From NCBI RefSeq assembly GCF_023703085.1, contig NZ_JAMQJY010000006.1:1-64000 (forward strand): 64,000 nt of DNA. Reading direction: 5' to 3'. Under the pieces are notes generated by a model, which was not told where the DNA came from, ran no database searches, and saw nothing but the letters and a program-made list of their open reading frames with translations. This document shows, in pieces, positions 16,669 through 26,732 of this stretch (its first letter is position 1; each line of letters begins with the position of its first letter). Position numbers and translations under genes: made by a program. The DNA comes from Alkalicoccobacillus plakortidis. Lineage in GTDB: Bacteria; Bacillota; Bacilli; Bacillales; Bacillaceae_D.

Positions 16669-17559
16669 ATGATGACACGTGTATTACCACCAAAGGCTGA
16701 ACGCCATCGTTTATTTGGCTCAGTTGAACCAATAGAAGGAACAAAACCAAAAAACAAAGAAGCTATGACTGATTTGCAAAATAAACCATCAGATTATTTT
16801 TTCCCTATACAACAGGTTGGAATTTCAAAAGTTAAATACCCTGTGATGGTAGAATCTGCGTGGGCTCCAGAAACCCAAACAGCAACAGCTGAATTTCGTT
16901 TAACAACAAATCTTGGCGCTGACTATAAAGGCATCAATATGAGCCGATTAACAGAGCAGCTTCACGCATTTTATCAGGTACACTTACTTTCTCCTGAGAC
17001 ATTACGTGAACTTGCTGCAATACTTTCTCGTGAGATGAACCAAACGGGAGCACAGATTGAGGTGACCTTCCCGTGGTTTTTCCTTAAAAAAGCACCTTCT
17101 TCACAAAAAGAAGGGCTAGCGCATGCCGAGGTAACGTATCGTGTTGAATTTGATGAAGCAAGTGGCTACAAAACGGAAATCAGCTTAGAAGCTGCGATTA
17201 CAACGTTATGCCCATGCTCAAAAGAGATTAGTGAATACAGTGCACACAATCAACGTGGTTTTGTAACGATGACGATCCGCACAACAGATGATTCCGAGAC
17301 AGATTGGAAAACAGCATTAGTTGAAGCGGCTGAATCCAATGCTAGCTCAATCCTTTATCCCGTGTTAAAACGTCCTGACGAAAAAGCTGTTACAGAGCGT
17401 GCGTATGAGAATCCACGCTTTGTTGAAGATTTGGCGAGACTAGTTGCTGCTGATTTGTACGAGCATGATGAAGTTCGTGAGTTTACAATACATTGTCGAA
17501 ATGAAGAGTCCATTCACCAGCACGATGCCGTCGCAAAACTTCACTATAATAAAGACTAA
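16669..17559 (+). CDS. folE2: GTP cyclohydrolase IB (FolE2/YciA type)
   Basis: Type IB GTP cyclohydrolase (GTP to 7,8-dihydroneopterin triphosphate), which can use metals other than zinc and feeds folate and queuosine synthesis. The family hallmark is seen as TTLCPCSKEISEYSAHNQRG, with the metal-ligand cysteine, and a C-terminal FTIHCRNEESIHQHDA segment. I take ATG 16669 after CCGGAG; ATG 16672 and GTG 16663 are alternatives. In B. subtilis the homologue YciA is Zur-regulated for zinc starvation; I could not see a clear Zur box here. It stands alone and ends at a bidirectional terminator. Confidence 0.92.
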   Translation: MMTRVLPPKAERHRLFGSVEPIEGTKPKNKEAMTDLQNKPSDYFFPIQQVGISKVKYPVMVESAWAPETQTATAEFRLTTNLGADYKGINMSRLTEQLHAFYQVHLLSPETLRELAAILSREMNQTGAQIEVTFPWFFLKKAPSSQKEGLAHAEVTYRVEFDEASGYKTEISLEAAITTLCPCSKEISEYSAHNQRGFVTMTIRTTDDSETDWKTALVEAAESNASSILYPVLKRPDEKAVTERAYENPRFVEDLARLVAADLYEHDEVREFTIHCRNEESIHQHDAVAKLHYNKD

Positions 17560-17567
17560 TCAAAACA

Positions 17568-17605
17568 AAAAGCGTGTAGGGTCCACATCGGCCTACACGC
17601 TTTTT
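17568..17605. terminator. Bidirectional terminator between folE2 and sirC
   Basis: AAAAAGCGTGTAGG pairs perfectly with CCTACACGCTTTTT around an 11-base loop. The A-run and T-run flanks serve both converging genes; the last bases touch the sirC stop codon. Confidence 0.85.
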
Positions 17606-18230
17606 ACTGTTTGCTTACTAGTACCTCTTCCTTCCATTGTTCTAAAAGTTTTGCTCTCTCAGGGTGTCTCAAGAATTCATCTGTTGCGCACGCTCGTAGA
17701 AGGGAGGTCTTTTGTTCAAGAGTGAGTGAAGAGTTTGCTATGTTTATCCGGACTTCACTTAAATACGTTAGATCGTCTAGAATATGCTCGTTTTGTAAGG
17801 TCTCTTTCAGGATCTGTTTAAGCTTAGGCAAATAGGCTGGATAAGCCCCTCCTGTGCTAATTGTCAATGTTATTGGAGGTTCATGTAGCACTGCGGGAAA
17901 GTGAAAATCACTTTTCTCTGCATTATGTGCCGCATATACCCACTGTCCTTCACGAACCATTCTTAATAAATCGTCGTTTAACTGTTGATTATTAGTAGCG
18001 ATAAATAAGAGATCAGCGTTAAATGACTCTGCCTCATGCAGTTCTCGTTTTTCCCAATGAAAATCTGACATGTATACTTCTAACTCTTCATGAAGAGTTG
18101 GAGAAATGACGATTACGTTTGCTCCACCTTTAATAAGCAGAGGAATTCTTTTAGAAGCAACCTTACCTCCACCGATGCAAAATACCGATTTGCCTTGAAT
18201 ATTAACCATTAATGGAATTCGCTCGGTCAT
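17604..18230 (-). CDS. sirC: Precorrin-2 dehydrogenase (SirC/YlnF)
   Basis: A 208-residue NAD-dependent precorrin-2 dehydrogenase, oxidising precorrin-2 to sirohydrochlorin. The Rossmann motif is FCIGGGKVASKRIPLLIKGG at residues 17-36; FIATNNQQLNDDL and the GAYPAYLPKLKQ segment are also typical. It is last in cobA/hemD-sirB-sirC, with a 6-base gap to sirB. The product lacks the methyltransferase half of CysG, as in Bacillus YlnF. Siroheme made here serves sulfite and nitrite reductases, which matches the neighbouring sulfate assimilation genes. Confidence 0.9.
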   Translation of the reverse strand: MTERIPLMVNIQGKSVFCIGGGKVASKRIPLLIKGGANVIVISPTLHEELEVYMSDFHWEKRELHEAESFNADLLFIATNNQQLNDDLLRMVREGQWVYAAHNAEKSDFHFPAVLHEPPITLTISTGGAYPAYLPKLKQILKETLQNEHILDDLTYLSEVRINIANSSLTLEQKTSLLRACATDEFLRHPERAKLLEQWKEEVLVSKQ

Positions 18231-18236
18231 CCCTAT

Positions 18237-19013
18237 TCACCCCAGTTTAACTAGAACCTCATTAGTACGGTTTGTTAAGACTTGAATCAGCTGGTCATCA
18301 AAACCAAGATAATCTCCTAATATAAAGGTTTTCTTGTCCGACACTTTATTTAACTCAGCAAGTTGCTTTTCTAAGCCTTGCATCAAAACACCTGTAAATA
18401 ATAAATATGGAATAACATAAATTGTATCGGACGCGAGCCTTGCCGCCTTTTGAAGACCTTCATCAACCGTTGGATGAGTAGCTGCGATAAAACAAACTTC
18501 AACATCAGTTATGGGTGTGGACTCCCACACAAGCCGAGCGATTTTAAACAAGTCACTCGTTTGTTCCGGATCACTACTTCCTCGACCAACTATGACTAAT
18601 GTTGTTGGCTCTCTTTCTTCAAATGTTGGTCGCCCATCAACCTGTTTTAATCCTGCCTCTTCCGCTCTTTGTTTCACTAAATCAACAATTGTTTCTTCAA
18701 TTCCAAAAGGTCTACCGTAAGCAAAGCGAACATGTGGGAAATGTTCCTTTGCTTTTTCTATTTCTTCAGGGATATCTTCTTTTGCATGTTGGGCCGTTAA
18801 CAAAAGCACTGGCACCACAGCAATTTCTGTTGCGCCTTGCCTCACACAATTTGTGATCGCTTCTAAAATAGTGGGGCTTGTCAATTCAATAAAACCTGTT
18901 TCTTGAATAGATACTGCCGGAAACTGCTGTTTAGCCTTTGAAATAAAGGCTCTTAATTCTTCATTACCTGCTTCCACTCTACTTCCATGTCCAACGTACA
19001 GGATAGCCTTCAT
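18237..19013 (-). CDS. sirB: Sirohydrochlorin ferrochelatase (SirB/YlnE, CbiX family)
   Basis: A 258-residue chelatase that inserts Fe2+ into sirohydrochlorin to make siroheme. The N-terminal ILYVGHGSRVEAGNEE carries the metal-binding/catalytic histidine, repeated in the second half by LVIVGRGSSDPEQTSD. An upstream GTG start is possible, but ATG 19013 has AGGAGG at 7 bases and makes an ATGA overlap with the preceding gene. It is the middle gene of the siroheme operon. In some bacteria the CbiX family also handles cobalt; the siroheme neighbours favour iron. Confidence 0.9.
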   Translation of the reverse strand: MKAILYVGHGSRVEAGNEELRAFISKAKQQFPAVSIQETGFIELTSPTILEAITNCVRQGATEIAVVPVLLLTAQHAKEDIPEEIEKAKEHFPHVRFAYGRPFGIEETIVDLVKQRAEEAGLKQVDGRPTFEEREPTTLVIVGRGSSDPEQTSDLFKIARLVWESTPITDVEVCFIAATHPTVDEGLQKAARLASDTIYVIPYLLFTGVLMQGLEKQLAELNKVSDKKTFILGDYLGFDDQLIQVLTNRTNEVLVKLG

Positions 19014-20458
19014 GCTTTTACCTCCTTTTTCAGATCTAGCAACCAATCCGTCAGTGTGTGCCAGCTTGGTTTAGATAATGTATATGTCACAGTAAATCCT
19101 GCTTCAATGGCGGCTTTCTCTGATGCTTGTCCAAAACAAATGATTTGGACTTTAGTACTTAATTCAGCTGGTGTTAATGCTAATTCCTTTATTCCATTTA
19201 CAACACCTGCTATAGACTTCGCATTTGGAAATACGACGATCTCGAACCGTTGCTCATCATATAATCGTTTTAATGTGTGATTTGATTGTGTAAAAGGTAT
19301 TTGTTGATGAGTCTCGACGTATGTGTCAGTCTCTTTACACTCAGATGGTTTCGTTGCTCCAAGTATTAATGATTTAGCTTTTGTTTGCAACGATTTGTGA
19401 CCAATTTGAATACCTACTCGTTTAAGTGCATGTTGAGCAGCACCAGAATCACTGTATATGCCTGCTTTTATTTGTCTAATATCTATCTTCTTCTCACTTA
19501 ACCAATTAAAGAACCATGTCACTGCCTCTTCAGACTTAAAATGGATCTGATCATACTCAAAAAGGTTAACGTCATCCGGATACTCATTGGCTTGGACCTG
19601 AAAGCGGGGATATTCAAATACCTCCGCTCCTAAATCTTGCAACTGTTTAGCACCCTTACCAATTTGCGCCGAACTACGGGCCAGCAAGATATGTGTATTA
19701 AACAACGGTTGGCGCTCAAACCAATTCGTTTGACCTTGACCTAACCCTGCAACTTTTCCTACAAGTGTAATGGCAGGGTTTGATAAATGATCCGCTCGAG
19801 ACTTTTCAGCAATCGTGGCTAAAGTCGCTGTAATTGTTCGTTGCTTGCCTAGCGTACCCCATTGAATAACTTTTACAGGTTCATCTGGATTACGACCGTA
19901 CTTCATTAAATTTTCTGTTATTTCATCTAAGCTTTTTACACCCATATAAAAAGCAATGGTGTCTATTCCTTTCGCTAGTGATTGCCAATCAACAGTTGAT
20001 GACCCCTTCTGATTATGAGCTGTTACTATGGCAAAGGATGTGCTTAGGTTACGGTGCGTTACAGGAACACCAACGTACAGTGGAGCGGCAATGCCAGATG
20101 TAATTCCAGGTATGATTTCATAGGCAATGTTATAAGGCTCAAGCGCTAGAGCTTCTTCTCCAACACGTCCAAAAACCCCAGGATCTCCACCTTTTAAGCG
20201 TACAACATTTTTTCCTTCTAAAGCATATTGGATCAGTAAATCATTAATTGATTCTTGTCTCAGCAAATGTCTGTCAGGAAGTTTCCCACAATACACTAAT
20301 AATGTATGTGGCCCACATTCTTCTAATAATAATGGGTTTACAAGTCGATCATACAGAATTACATCTGCTAGCTTTAGACGTTCTAATGCCTTACTCGTAA
20401 TTAATCCAGCATCACCTGGACCTGCTCCTACAAATGATACGAAGCCTGTTTTATCCAT
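19010..20458 (-). CDS. cobA: Uroporphyrinogen-III C-methyltransferase fused to uroporphyrinogen-III synthase-like domain
   Basis: A two-domain protein of 482 residues. The N-terminal SUMT domain (about 1-240) has VGAGPGDAGLITSKAL, the VRLKGGDPGVFGRVGEEA loop and the GIPVTHR-type segment, and makes precorrin-2 using SAM. The C-terminal part (about 250-480) resembles a divergent HemD with poor conservation (AKSIAGVVNGIKEL...IICFGQASEKAAIEAG). B. subtilis YlnD lacks this extension; SUMT-HemD fusions occur in other Firmicutes. ATG 20458 after AAGGAGAG was chosen over the in-frame upstream start. It heads cobA-sirB-sirC. Confidence 0.88.
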   Translation of the reverse strand: MDKTGFVSFVGAGPGDAGLITSKALERLKLADVILYDRLVNPLLLEECGPHTLLVYCGKLPDRHLLRQESINDLLIQYALEGKNVVRLKGGDPGVFGRVGEEALALEPYNIAYEIIPGITSGIAAPLYVGVPVTHRNLSTSFAIVTAHNQKGSSTVDWQSLAKGIDTIAFYMGVKSLDEITENLMKYGRNPDEPVKVIQWGTLGKQRTITATLATIAEKSRADHLSNPAITLVGKVAGLGQGQTNWFERQPLFNTHILLARSSAQIGKGAKQLQDLGAEVFEYPRFQVQANEYPDDVNLFEYDQIHFKSEEAVTWFFNWLSEKKIDIRQIKAGIYSDSGAAQHALKRVGIQIGHKSLQTKAKSLILGATKPSECKETDTYVETHQQIPFTQSNHTLKRLYDEQRFEIVVFPNAKSIAGVVNGIKELALTPAELSTKVQIICFGQASEKAAIEAGFTVTYTLSKPSWHTLTDWLLDLKKEVKA

Positions 20459-20624
20459 ATTGGACTCTCCTTCAGTCTGCAAACACCTTTAAAATCACTT
20501 TATTTGGTAATGCATTCCCAATATTTAAGTAAGATTATCTAACAATGCTTCTGACAGTATAAATTGAATGTGATATATTATTACAAAGTAGTTGGTTTTA
20601 TTGATTTTTAGTGAGGTGGAGCAG

Positions 20625-20927
20625 TTGTCTTATAAAGATAAGAAAGTCATCACCATTGGGATCGTAAGTGAGTTAACCGGCTTATCAGAACGTAAAATTC
20701 GTTACTATGAAGAACGTAAGTTATTATTTCCTGAGCGTTCAAAAGGTGGCACACGCAAATATTCTTTCCTAGATGTTGAGCGTTTAATTGATATCGCGAA
20801 CAAGATGGAAGATGGTATGCAAACATTTGAAATTCGGAAAATGGAACAAAAGGCCATTAAAAAGCAAGAAGTACGAGAACGTATGCTTCGCGGCCAAATT
20901 AATGCAGCATTTAATATTAGAAAATAA
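20625..20927 (+). CDS. tnrA: MerR-family nitrogen regulator TnrA
   Basis: A roughly 100-residue MerR-type regulator nearly identical in layout to B. subtilis Tnr[23 protein letters not shown] is followed by [16 protein letters not shown] and [22 protein letters not shown], then a short C-terminal region that in TnrA binds feedback-inhibited glutamine synthetase. GlnR, the paralogue, sits next to glnA, which is absent here. The start is probably TTG 20625 behind GAGGTGG. It is active under nitrogen limitation. It is divergent from the siroheme operon and upstream of a protease gene, a setting unlike B. subtilis. Confidence 0.88.
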   Translation: MSYKDKKVITIGIVSELTGLSERKIRYYEERKLLFPERSKGGTRKYSFLDVERLIDIANKMEDGMQTFEIRKMEQKAIKKQEVRERMLRGQINAAFNIRK

Positions 20928-21055
20928 TGAGCAGGAGGCGTATAGCTTCCTGTTTTTTTACGCCTATTAATTTCCACGATTTAATTGTGATCACAGAGTC
21001 ATACTACCTTTATTAAGGATAAATGATTATTTATCGTATTAAAAGGGGTTACTTC

Positions 21056-22814
21056 ATGAACATAAAACGTTTTATCAAGCCACTTCTGATCATTGCTGGA
21101 TGTGCATTAGTTATCGTATCAGCTAGCTATGCATTCCCAACCGACCAACATTCAGCGATCCAAGGTCTAACCGTTGAAAAACAGTACGAAGCTCATTCAA
21201 TGGATAAATTGTTAGCAAGCGATTTAAAACAAACCACTTCTTTATTTATTCAGCAAATGAATCATCAGCTTGAAACATGGGCAGATTCAAATAAAATCAC
21301 TCAATCTGCTTTAGAATCTGAACTTAAAGAACACCCACACATCACCGGCTTTGCTCACTTTGTTGATCAGAAAGAAAAACAGCATGTAGGTTTTACACAT
21401 GAACCTGATTTTAGTAAGCTGAGCCAATCTAAAGGCGACCATGAATACTCAAATCCTTATGAAGTAGATGGAACTCAGTTTATGCTCCTTGGTAAAAAAC
21501 TAAACGACGGCTCCACTGTAGTTGGCGAAATCGATCTATCCTTTGTCCGTGCGTTCATTAAAGATATTGCTTCTGTTGCAGACGTTGGCGGAAACTTCTT
21601 TGCTTCAGGTGAACATACCAATGTTGAATGGGCAACTGTAGATGATGTGCCAGACGGTCAGCATATTGAAACGGTATCTGAGCTTGGTTGGAAAATTGTT
21701 GTTCATTCAGACGATCAGCGAATCGCAAAGAACAATGAACATTTCCATCAAAACAGGGCTGTTATTAAGCTTAAAGAACATACAGATGCAGATGAATTTT
21801 TTGCAGATCATTCCGACCTCACCATTATTGAAAGCAATAACCCGTTTTATTTAGTCGAACAAGATGACACATCCTCTGAACAGTTGTTAGAACGTTTATC
21901 TACTAATCGTTATTTAAGCTATGTTGAACCTGACTATCGTTTAGCCAAACAAGACGCGATTCCAAATGACGAGTTTTTTGAGCCCTATCAATGGAATTTA
22001 AAGCAACTTGATCTTGAGAAGGCATGGAACAACTCTGATGGTTCAGGTGTAACCATTGGCATCATTGATACAGGAATAGATGCAAACCATCTTGAACTAA
22101 AAAACAAGTCAGTAAAAGGTTACAATGCCATTGATGATACGGATGATTTTACAGATTCACATGGACATGGTACTCACGTATCAGGAATTGCTGCTGCAAT
22201 TACGGATAATCAGGATGGTATTGCTGGAGTCTCATGGAACAGTAAAATCCTGCCCATAAAAGTTCTAGATGAAAATGGAGAAGGATCATCTTATGCTGTA
22301 GCCAAAGGTTTATACTGGGCCGTTGATAATGGAGCAGATGTAGTGAACATGAGCCTAGGTGACTATCATGATTCAAAAATCTTGTATGATGCCATTCGCT
22401 ACGCTTATGAAAAAGATGTTGTGATTGTCACTGCATCAGGTAATGATAATGTTAGTGACCCAATGTATCCAAGCCGTTTATCCTGAAGTTCTAACTGTAG
22501 CCGCCTTAGATGAATCAAAAGATCGTGCCTTTTACTCTAATTATGGCGATCACGTCGATGTAGCAGCTCCTGGAACAAGTATTCCTAGCTTATATTTAGA
22601 TAATCAATATGTAGTCATGTCAGGTACTTCTATGGCTAGTCCACATGTTGGTCTTGCTGCATTAATTCGCTCAATCAACCCTTCTCTAACAAATGATGAG
22701 GTGTATGAGATCATTCGCAGCACTGCCAATGATTTAGGTACGCCAGGAAAAGATAATTATTATGGATACGGAGAAATTAATGCCGAAGCAGCCATTAAAA
22801 AAGCCAATCCATAA
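21056..22814 (+). CDS. Secreted subtilisin-like serine protease (one-base frameshift in the sequence)
   Basis: An S8 family protease with signal peptide (IKPLLIIAGCALVIVSASYA), a long N-terminal region of about 240 residues, an I9-like propeptide segment (AVIKLKEHTDADEFF...YVEPDYRLA), and the catalytic domain. The triad is seen in IGIIDTGIDANH (Asp), DSHGHGTHVSGIA (His) and MSGTSMASPHVGLAA (Ser). The catalytic part is interrupted at CCAAGC, 22469-22474; CCAGC gives MYPAVYPEVLTVAALDESK and a 585-residue product. The extra N-terminal domain before the propeptide is unusual. ATG 21056 follows AAGGGG. It would be exported and degrade extracellular protein. Confidence 0.88.
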
Positions 22815-22846
22815 GAAAGAAGAGGAGAGAAATCTCTCCTCTAACA

Positions 22847-23449
22847 TCAAATAAGGTTTTTGGATTTGAGATACTCCACTACTTTTTCTACCAACTCTTC
22901 AACTGACTCTTTATCAGAATCTAAAATGAGTTCAGGATTATTCGGTTCTTCGTAGGGTGAACTAATTCCGGTAAATTCAGGGATCTCGCCCGCTCTTGCT
23001 TTTTTATATAAGCCTTTTGGGTCTCGCTGTTCGCACTCTTCAAGTGAACAGCGTACATATACTTCGATGAATTCACCTTCATCCAAGAGATCACGTACGG
23101 AATCGCGATCATCTCTAAATGGTGAGATAAAAGCTGTAGCAACAATGACTCCCGCATCTACAAATAGCTTGGCCACCTCACCAATACGACGAATGTTTTC
23201 TTTTCGATCCTCTTCAGAAAAACCTAATCCTTTATTAAGTCCTAAACGAACATTATCTCCATCAAGAAGATACGTATGTTTTTTCTCTTGTATTAGGCGT
23301 TGCTCAATGGCATTAGCTACAGTTGATTTACCTGCTCCAGACAATCCAGTAAACCAAATCACTGCGCTTTTATGGCCTTTATGCTCCTGACGTTTTTCCT
23401 TTGTCACTTCTGCTTGGTGCCAGTGTAGGTTTGTTGTTGATTTAGACAT
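22847..23449 (-). CDS. cysC: Adenylylsulfate kinase
   Basis: A 200-residue APS kinase making PAPS from APS and ATP. Walker A is [16 protein letters not shown] near residues 33-48; the APS-binding [25 protein letters not shown] block and the [15 protein letters not shown] segment are typical. It is the last gene of yezD-cysH-sat-cysC, sharing a base with the sat stop. Because CysH here has the FeS cysteines of APS reductases, PAPS may be made for purposes other than reduction, or both routes may be used. Confidence 0.93.
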   Translation of the reverse strand: MSKSTTNLHWHQAEVTKEKRQEHKGHKSAVIWFTGLSGAGKSTVANAIEQRLIQEKKHTYLLDGDNVRLGLNKGLGFSEEDRKENIRRIGEVAKLFVDAGVIVATAFISPFRDDRDSVRDLLDEGEFIEVYVRCSLEECEQRDPKGLYKKARAGEIPEFTGISSPYEEPNNPELILDSDKESVEELVEKVVEYLKSKNLI

Positions 23450-24591
23450 TACACACTCACCTTCTGCATTCCCCGAATCAATACTTCGACAACCTCTTTG
23501 CGACTAAATTCTTCAGGTGGTACCTTCCCGTTGCTCAGCATCTCACGTACCTTTGTTCCAGACAGGATGACTCTGCTATCTGAGTCGTGAGGGCATGTTT
23601 TAGTTGAGGCCATATTTCCACAAGTCTTACAATAAAAGCTGTGTTCAAAGAATAGAGGTCGAATGCCAAGATCTTCTTCTGAAAACTGCTCAAAAATAGT
23701 CTGCGCATCATATGTGCCGTAATAATCACCGACACCTGCATGATCACGACCAACAATAAAATGGGTACATCCATAATTTTTGCGCACTAATGCATGGAAG
23801 ACGGCTTCTCGAGGCCCAGCATATCTCATTGCGGCAGGGAAAACGGCAAGTGATACCCGATCTTTCGGATAATATTTTTCCAATAACACTTCATAGCTTT
23901 CCATCCGAACATCAGCCGGAATGTCATCTGATTTGGTTTCCCCAACGAGTGGATTTAACAATAGTCCATCTACAATCTCCAAAGCAGATTTTTGAATATA
24001 TTCATGTGCACGATGCACGGGATTTCTAGTTTGAAAACCTACAATTGTTTTCCAACCATTTTCCGTAAATTTGGCTCTTGTTTCCTTAGGATCAAGATGA
24101 TATTCTTCAAAACGGCCCCGATCAAGTCTTTTTGTTAAGATGATTGGACAAGCAACATACACAGATGGACGATCGAATAACTTCTTTACACCAGGATGTG
24201 CCGAATCTGCGGTACGATAAACATTTTCCGCTTCGATCGTTTTATTTGGTGTAAACCATTCCTCCACCGTTATTGTTCCATAAATCTGACCATCATAGAC
24301 CAAGGTAGCTTGCTCACCTTTTTTGAGTTCGGCGGCTTTTTCTTCTGGAACAGGCAAGGTAATCGGAATACTCCATACCGTACCATCAGCCAACCTTAGA
24401 GACGAAACAACTGAGTCATAGTCCGCTTGGTTCATAAACCCCGTAAGTGGACTAAATCCTCCAATTGCAATCAATTCAAGATCTGAAAGAGAAAATAAAT
24501 CAAGCTCAATTTCTCCTGTAGCGTTTGATGTGTCGTGATTAGGGTGGTATCGTTGAACAAGTTCTCCACCATGTGCATTAATACTTGTCAT
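23449..24591 (-). CDS. sat: Sulfate adenylyltransferase
   Basis: A 380-residue ATP sulfurylase (sulfate + ATP to APS + PPi), homologous to B. subtilis Sat. Motifs seen are [16 protein letters not shown] (nucleotide binding), the [19 protein letters not shown] loop and a [15 protein letters not shown] zinc-type cluster near residues 317-331. ATG 24591 is preferred over upstream in-frame starts that run into cysH. The gap to cysH is 16 bases. It works with CysC and CysH to activate sulfate. Confidence 0.93.
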   Translation of the reverse strand: MTSINAHGGELVQRYHPNHDTSNATGEIELDLFSLSDLELIAIGGFSPLTGFMNQADYDSVVSSLRLADGTVWSIPITLPVPEEKAAELKKGEQATLVYDGQIYGTITVEEWFTPNKTIEAENVYRTADSAHPGVKKLFDRPSVYVACPIILTKRLDRGRFEEYHLDPKETRAKFTENGWKTIVGFQTRNPVHRAHEYIQKSALEIVDGLLLNPLVGETKSDDIPADVRMESYEVLLEKYYPKDRVSLAVFPAAMRYAGPREAVFHALVRKNYGCTHFIVGRDHAGVGDYYGTYDAQTIFEQFSEEDLGIRPLFFEHSFYCKTCGNMASTKTCPHDSDSRVILSGTKVREMLSNGKVPPEEFSRKEVVEVLIRGMQKVSV

Positions 24592-24607
24592 AATCAATGT
24601 CGCTCCT

Positions 24608-25318
24608 TTATTGATGCAATCCGCATTCTGTTTTATCAGTATTTGACCATCTGCCACTTCTGCTATCCTCACCATCAGCTACCTGTTTTGTACAGTGTGT
24701 GCAACCGATACTAGGATAGTTTTGATCATGAAGCTTGTTATATGGAAGCTTATGAAGATTGATGTACATCCAGATTTCATCTTCCTTCCAATGAATTAAT
24801 GGACATACTTTGACTGATTTAAATCGATTATCTTGATTAATGAATTGTGTATTTGCTCTTGTTGGTGATTGTTCTCTCCGTAAACCCGATATCCATGCAG
24901 ACTTTTGATTTAATCTATCTTCTAATGGATTAAGCTTACGAATCTTACAGCATAGATCAGGATTGGACTCCCAAAGTTTATCTCCATGTATCTCAGCCTG
25001 TTCTTCTGGAGTGAGTGAAGGCTGCTGAAGATCTATTCGAAGTTTAGGGTACTTCTTTTTAACTTCTTCAATTAATTGATATGTTTCAATGAAGTGAAAA
25101 TTGGTGTCAAGAAACAGGATATGTGCATTTGGACGCACTTTACTAATTAGATCAATTAATACCATGCTCTCGGCACCAAAACTACAGGCATAAACCAGTT
25201 CGTCACCATACATATCAAATGCCCATCTTAAGACATCTAGACTATCTGAGCTGGCAAGTGATTGATTAACTTGTTCAAATGACTGCTTGTCAGTATTTTC
25301 ATAGAGTACTTGACTCAA
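24608..25318 (-). CDS. cysH: Phosphoadenylyl/adenylyl-sulfate reductase (thioredoxin)
   Basis: A 236-residue PAPS/APS reductase giving sulfite. The N-terminal part has the PP-loop [15 protein letters not shown]; later come [10 protein letters not shown] and [22 protein letters not shown]. The CC...CxxC set ligates a 4Fe-4S cluster and marks enzymes that can reduce APS directly, as in B. subtilis CysH. The C-terminal ECGLHQ carries the catalytic cysteine. It follows yezD and is 16 bases from sat. Sulfite reductase itself is not in the window; the nearby siroheme genes supply its cofactor. Confidence 0.93.
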   Translation of the reverse strand: MSQVLYENTDKQSFEQVNQSLASSDSLDVLRWAFDMYGDELVYACSFGAESMVLIDLISKVRPNAHILFLDTNFHFIETYQLIEEVKKKYPKLRIDLQQPSLTPEEQAEIHGDKLWESNPDLCCKIRKLNPLEDRLNQKSAWISGLRREQSPTRANTQFINQDNRFKSVKVCPLIHWKEDEIWMYINLHKLPYNKLHDQNYPSIGCTHCTKQVADGEDSRSGRWSNTDKTECGLHQ

Positions 25319-25334
25319 TATCTTTTTCCTCCCT

Positions 25335-25481
25335 TCATTTCGTTTTGCCTACTCTAACCTTCTCATTTTTCTCCATTTGTACAACCTTACCGTCTTGTAC
25401 AAAAATCGTTACAGAACCATATTGCAGATTTTCTAAAAGATCTGACAATTTCTCAAAGACTAGGTCATCTTGTGTATCCAT
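25335..25481 (-). CDS. yezD: YezD family (DUF2292) small protein
   Basis: A 48-residue protein [20 protein letters not shown] followed by [20 protein letters not shown], which is the DUF2292/YezD pattern. The ATG at 25481 follows AGGAGG by 7 bases. YezD proteins often sit next to sulfate assimilation genes; here it is the first gene of the cysH operon, 16 bases upstream of cysH. Its function is not known to me. Confidence 0.75.
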   Translation of the reverse strand: MDTQDDLVFEKLSDLLENLQYGSVTIFVQDGKVVQMEKNEKVRVGKTK

Positions 25482-25554
25482 ATATGGCCTCCTCTACATA
25501 TTAAGCCAAAAAGATAATCCCTTGTAAGTATATATGCTTTATTAGTTTAATAGT

Positions 25555-25583
25555 ATTCTATCGGTTTATAATTCTTCTGTCAA
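25555..25583 (-). promoter_or_regulatory. Sigma-A promoter of yezD-cysH-sat-cysC
   Basis: On the minus strand TTGACA (25583-25578) and TAGAAT (25560-25555) are separated by exactly 17 bases. The leader between this promoter and yezD is about 75 bases with AT-rich sequence; it is too short for an S-box, so regulation is probably by a protein such as CymR, although I cannot point to a definite operator. Confidence 0.7.
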
Positions 25584-25613
25584 TGAACTCCTAAAGAGAC
25601 AAGACTACTAATT

Positions 25614-25853
25614 TTACGATCTGTACTCATTTAGGTTAATAATTGTTGCAGATTGCTTATATACAATAACAACTCGGTATTGTTCCTTCTGTCTTTTTTC
25701 AAAAGTTCTTTTGGACACTGGACGAGGAGTTGACCAAGCGATCGAGTGTACATTATCCCAACAATCATGTGTAATGATCTCCTGCTTATAATAATATGTA
25801 TTACCTGAAGGAAAGATCTCACAAATATATTTCACTGTTTGTTTGGTATGCAT
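25614..25853 (-). CDS. Hypothetical protein
   Basis: A 79-residue protein starting MHTKQTVKYICEIFPSGNTY, with a beta-rich pattern and basic middle (KRTFEKRQKEQY). I chose ATG 25853 because GAGGTG lies 5 bases before it; a longer frame begins at 25898. It reads towards, and overlaps the upstream side of, the cysH operon promoter region. No family was recognised. Confidence 0.5.
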   Translation of the reverse strand: MHTKQTVKYICEIFPSGNTYYYKQEIITHDCWDNVHSIAWSTPRPVSKRTFEKRQKEQYRVVIVYKQSATIINLNEYRS

Positions 25854-26062
25854 ATCTACACCTCGTTTTTTTAATAGCTTTTCCATTTGAAACTCCATTA
25901 TTCAATATTGCTTGGATAGAGTGAAAGCGTTTCAGATTCCTTGACAAAAAGCTGAATTTATTAGTAGGATAAAAGAAACAACTGTTTCACTGTACGCTAC
26001 CCCCTATATGCATTTTTCTTTTCACCAAACGTTTATTCAATTAAAAAATACTTAAAAAAGAA

Positions 26063-26509
26063 GTGATTTCGTTGTTTGACATCTTAAAAAATCAACAGCT
26101 CATGGATAAAGAGATTGAAGAGTTACTTATCCAAGCAGAAAAGGTAGCTCATGTACAATTAAATAATCCTCTTGAGCATGCTCTGCTTGTATTAGTCAAA
26201 TCCGGTTATACAGCCATTCCTGTTCTAGACACCAAAGATAAACTACATGGTTTAATTAGCAAGTCCATAATTCTAGATTCACTACTCGGATTGGAATTCA
26301 TTGAAGTAGATAAACTTCAAAATAAAATAGTAGCTGATATTATGGATAAAGATGTGCCGACTATCTCACATAAAGCTACTTTTGCACGAGCTTTGACCCT
26401 TTCCATTAATCACCCTTTTATGTGCGTAGTTGATGAGAATGGGCTGTTTGTTAGTATTTTAACAAGACGTTCGATCCTTGCTTTAGTCAGTAAATATCTG
26501 CATATGTAA
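26063..26509 (+). CDS. cbpB: c-di-AMP-binding CBS protein CbpB/DarB (YkuL)
   Basis: A 148-residue protein with two CBS domains (about 10-65 and 75-145), aligning well with B. subtilis YkuL/DarB: AEKVAHVQLNNPLEHALLVLVK and GYTAIPVLDTKDKLHGLIS. DarB binds c-di-AMP and, in its free form, stimulates the (p)ppGpp synthetase Rel and pyruvate carboxylase. GTG 26063 matches the family's MISLF start; its ribosome site is weak, and TTG 26072 is an alternative. It is monocistronic and ends at a repeat-type hairpin. Confidence 0.85.
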   Translation: MISLFDILKNQQLMDKEIEELLIQAEKVAHVQLNNPLEHALLVLVKSGYTAIPVLDTKDKLHGLISKSIILDSLLGLEFIEVDKLQNKIVADIMDKDVPTISHKATFARALTLSINHPFMCVVDENGLFVSILTRRSILALVSKYLHM

Positions 26510-26595
26510 GGGCTTGGGACAGAAATGTTCAAGAATCACAAAAAACCGAACCATTATGATGTTTAACTCACAACATAATGATTCGGTTTTTTTGT
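26510..26595 (+). repeat. Intergenic hairpin repeat, copy 1 (terminator-like)
   Basis: The element starts with a GGGACAGAA block and contains CCGAACCATTATG...CATAATGATTCGG followed by seven T. The same layout (GGGACAA, then CGAATCATTATGT...ACATAATGGTTCG and a T-run) occurs at 41134-41210. The conservation of stem and leading block argues for a dispersed repeat family that also works as a terminator. Confidence 0.65.
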
Positions 26596-26611
26596 CTATT
26601 ATAAATAAATG

Positions 26612-26720
26612 AGTAAGGCTACCGCTTCGGACATACACTCCGCACCCGCAGGGAGGCCGCCAAGCGAGACTTACCCCGTCCCCGGAGCGAGAGTGATACT
26701 AGATTCCGCTTACTCTTTTA
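26612..26720. repeat. GC-rich intergenic repeat-like element
   Basis: A GC-rich island in AT-rich surroundings, with CGCACCCGCAGGGAGGCCGC and CCCCGTCCCCGGAGCGAG. It is flanked by GAGTAAG on one side and CTTACTC on the other, so the ends are inverted repeats. Elements of this style lie between genes in several alkaliphilic bacilli; another GC-rich island is at 42480-42640. Confidence 0.5.
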
Positions 26721-26732
26721 ATCAATAACAAA

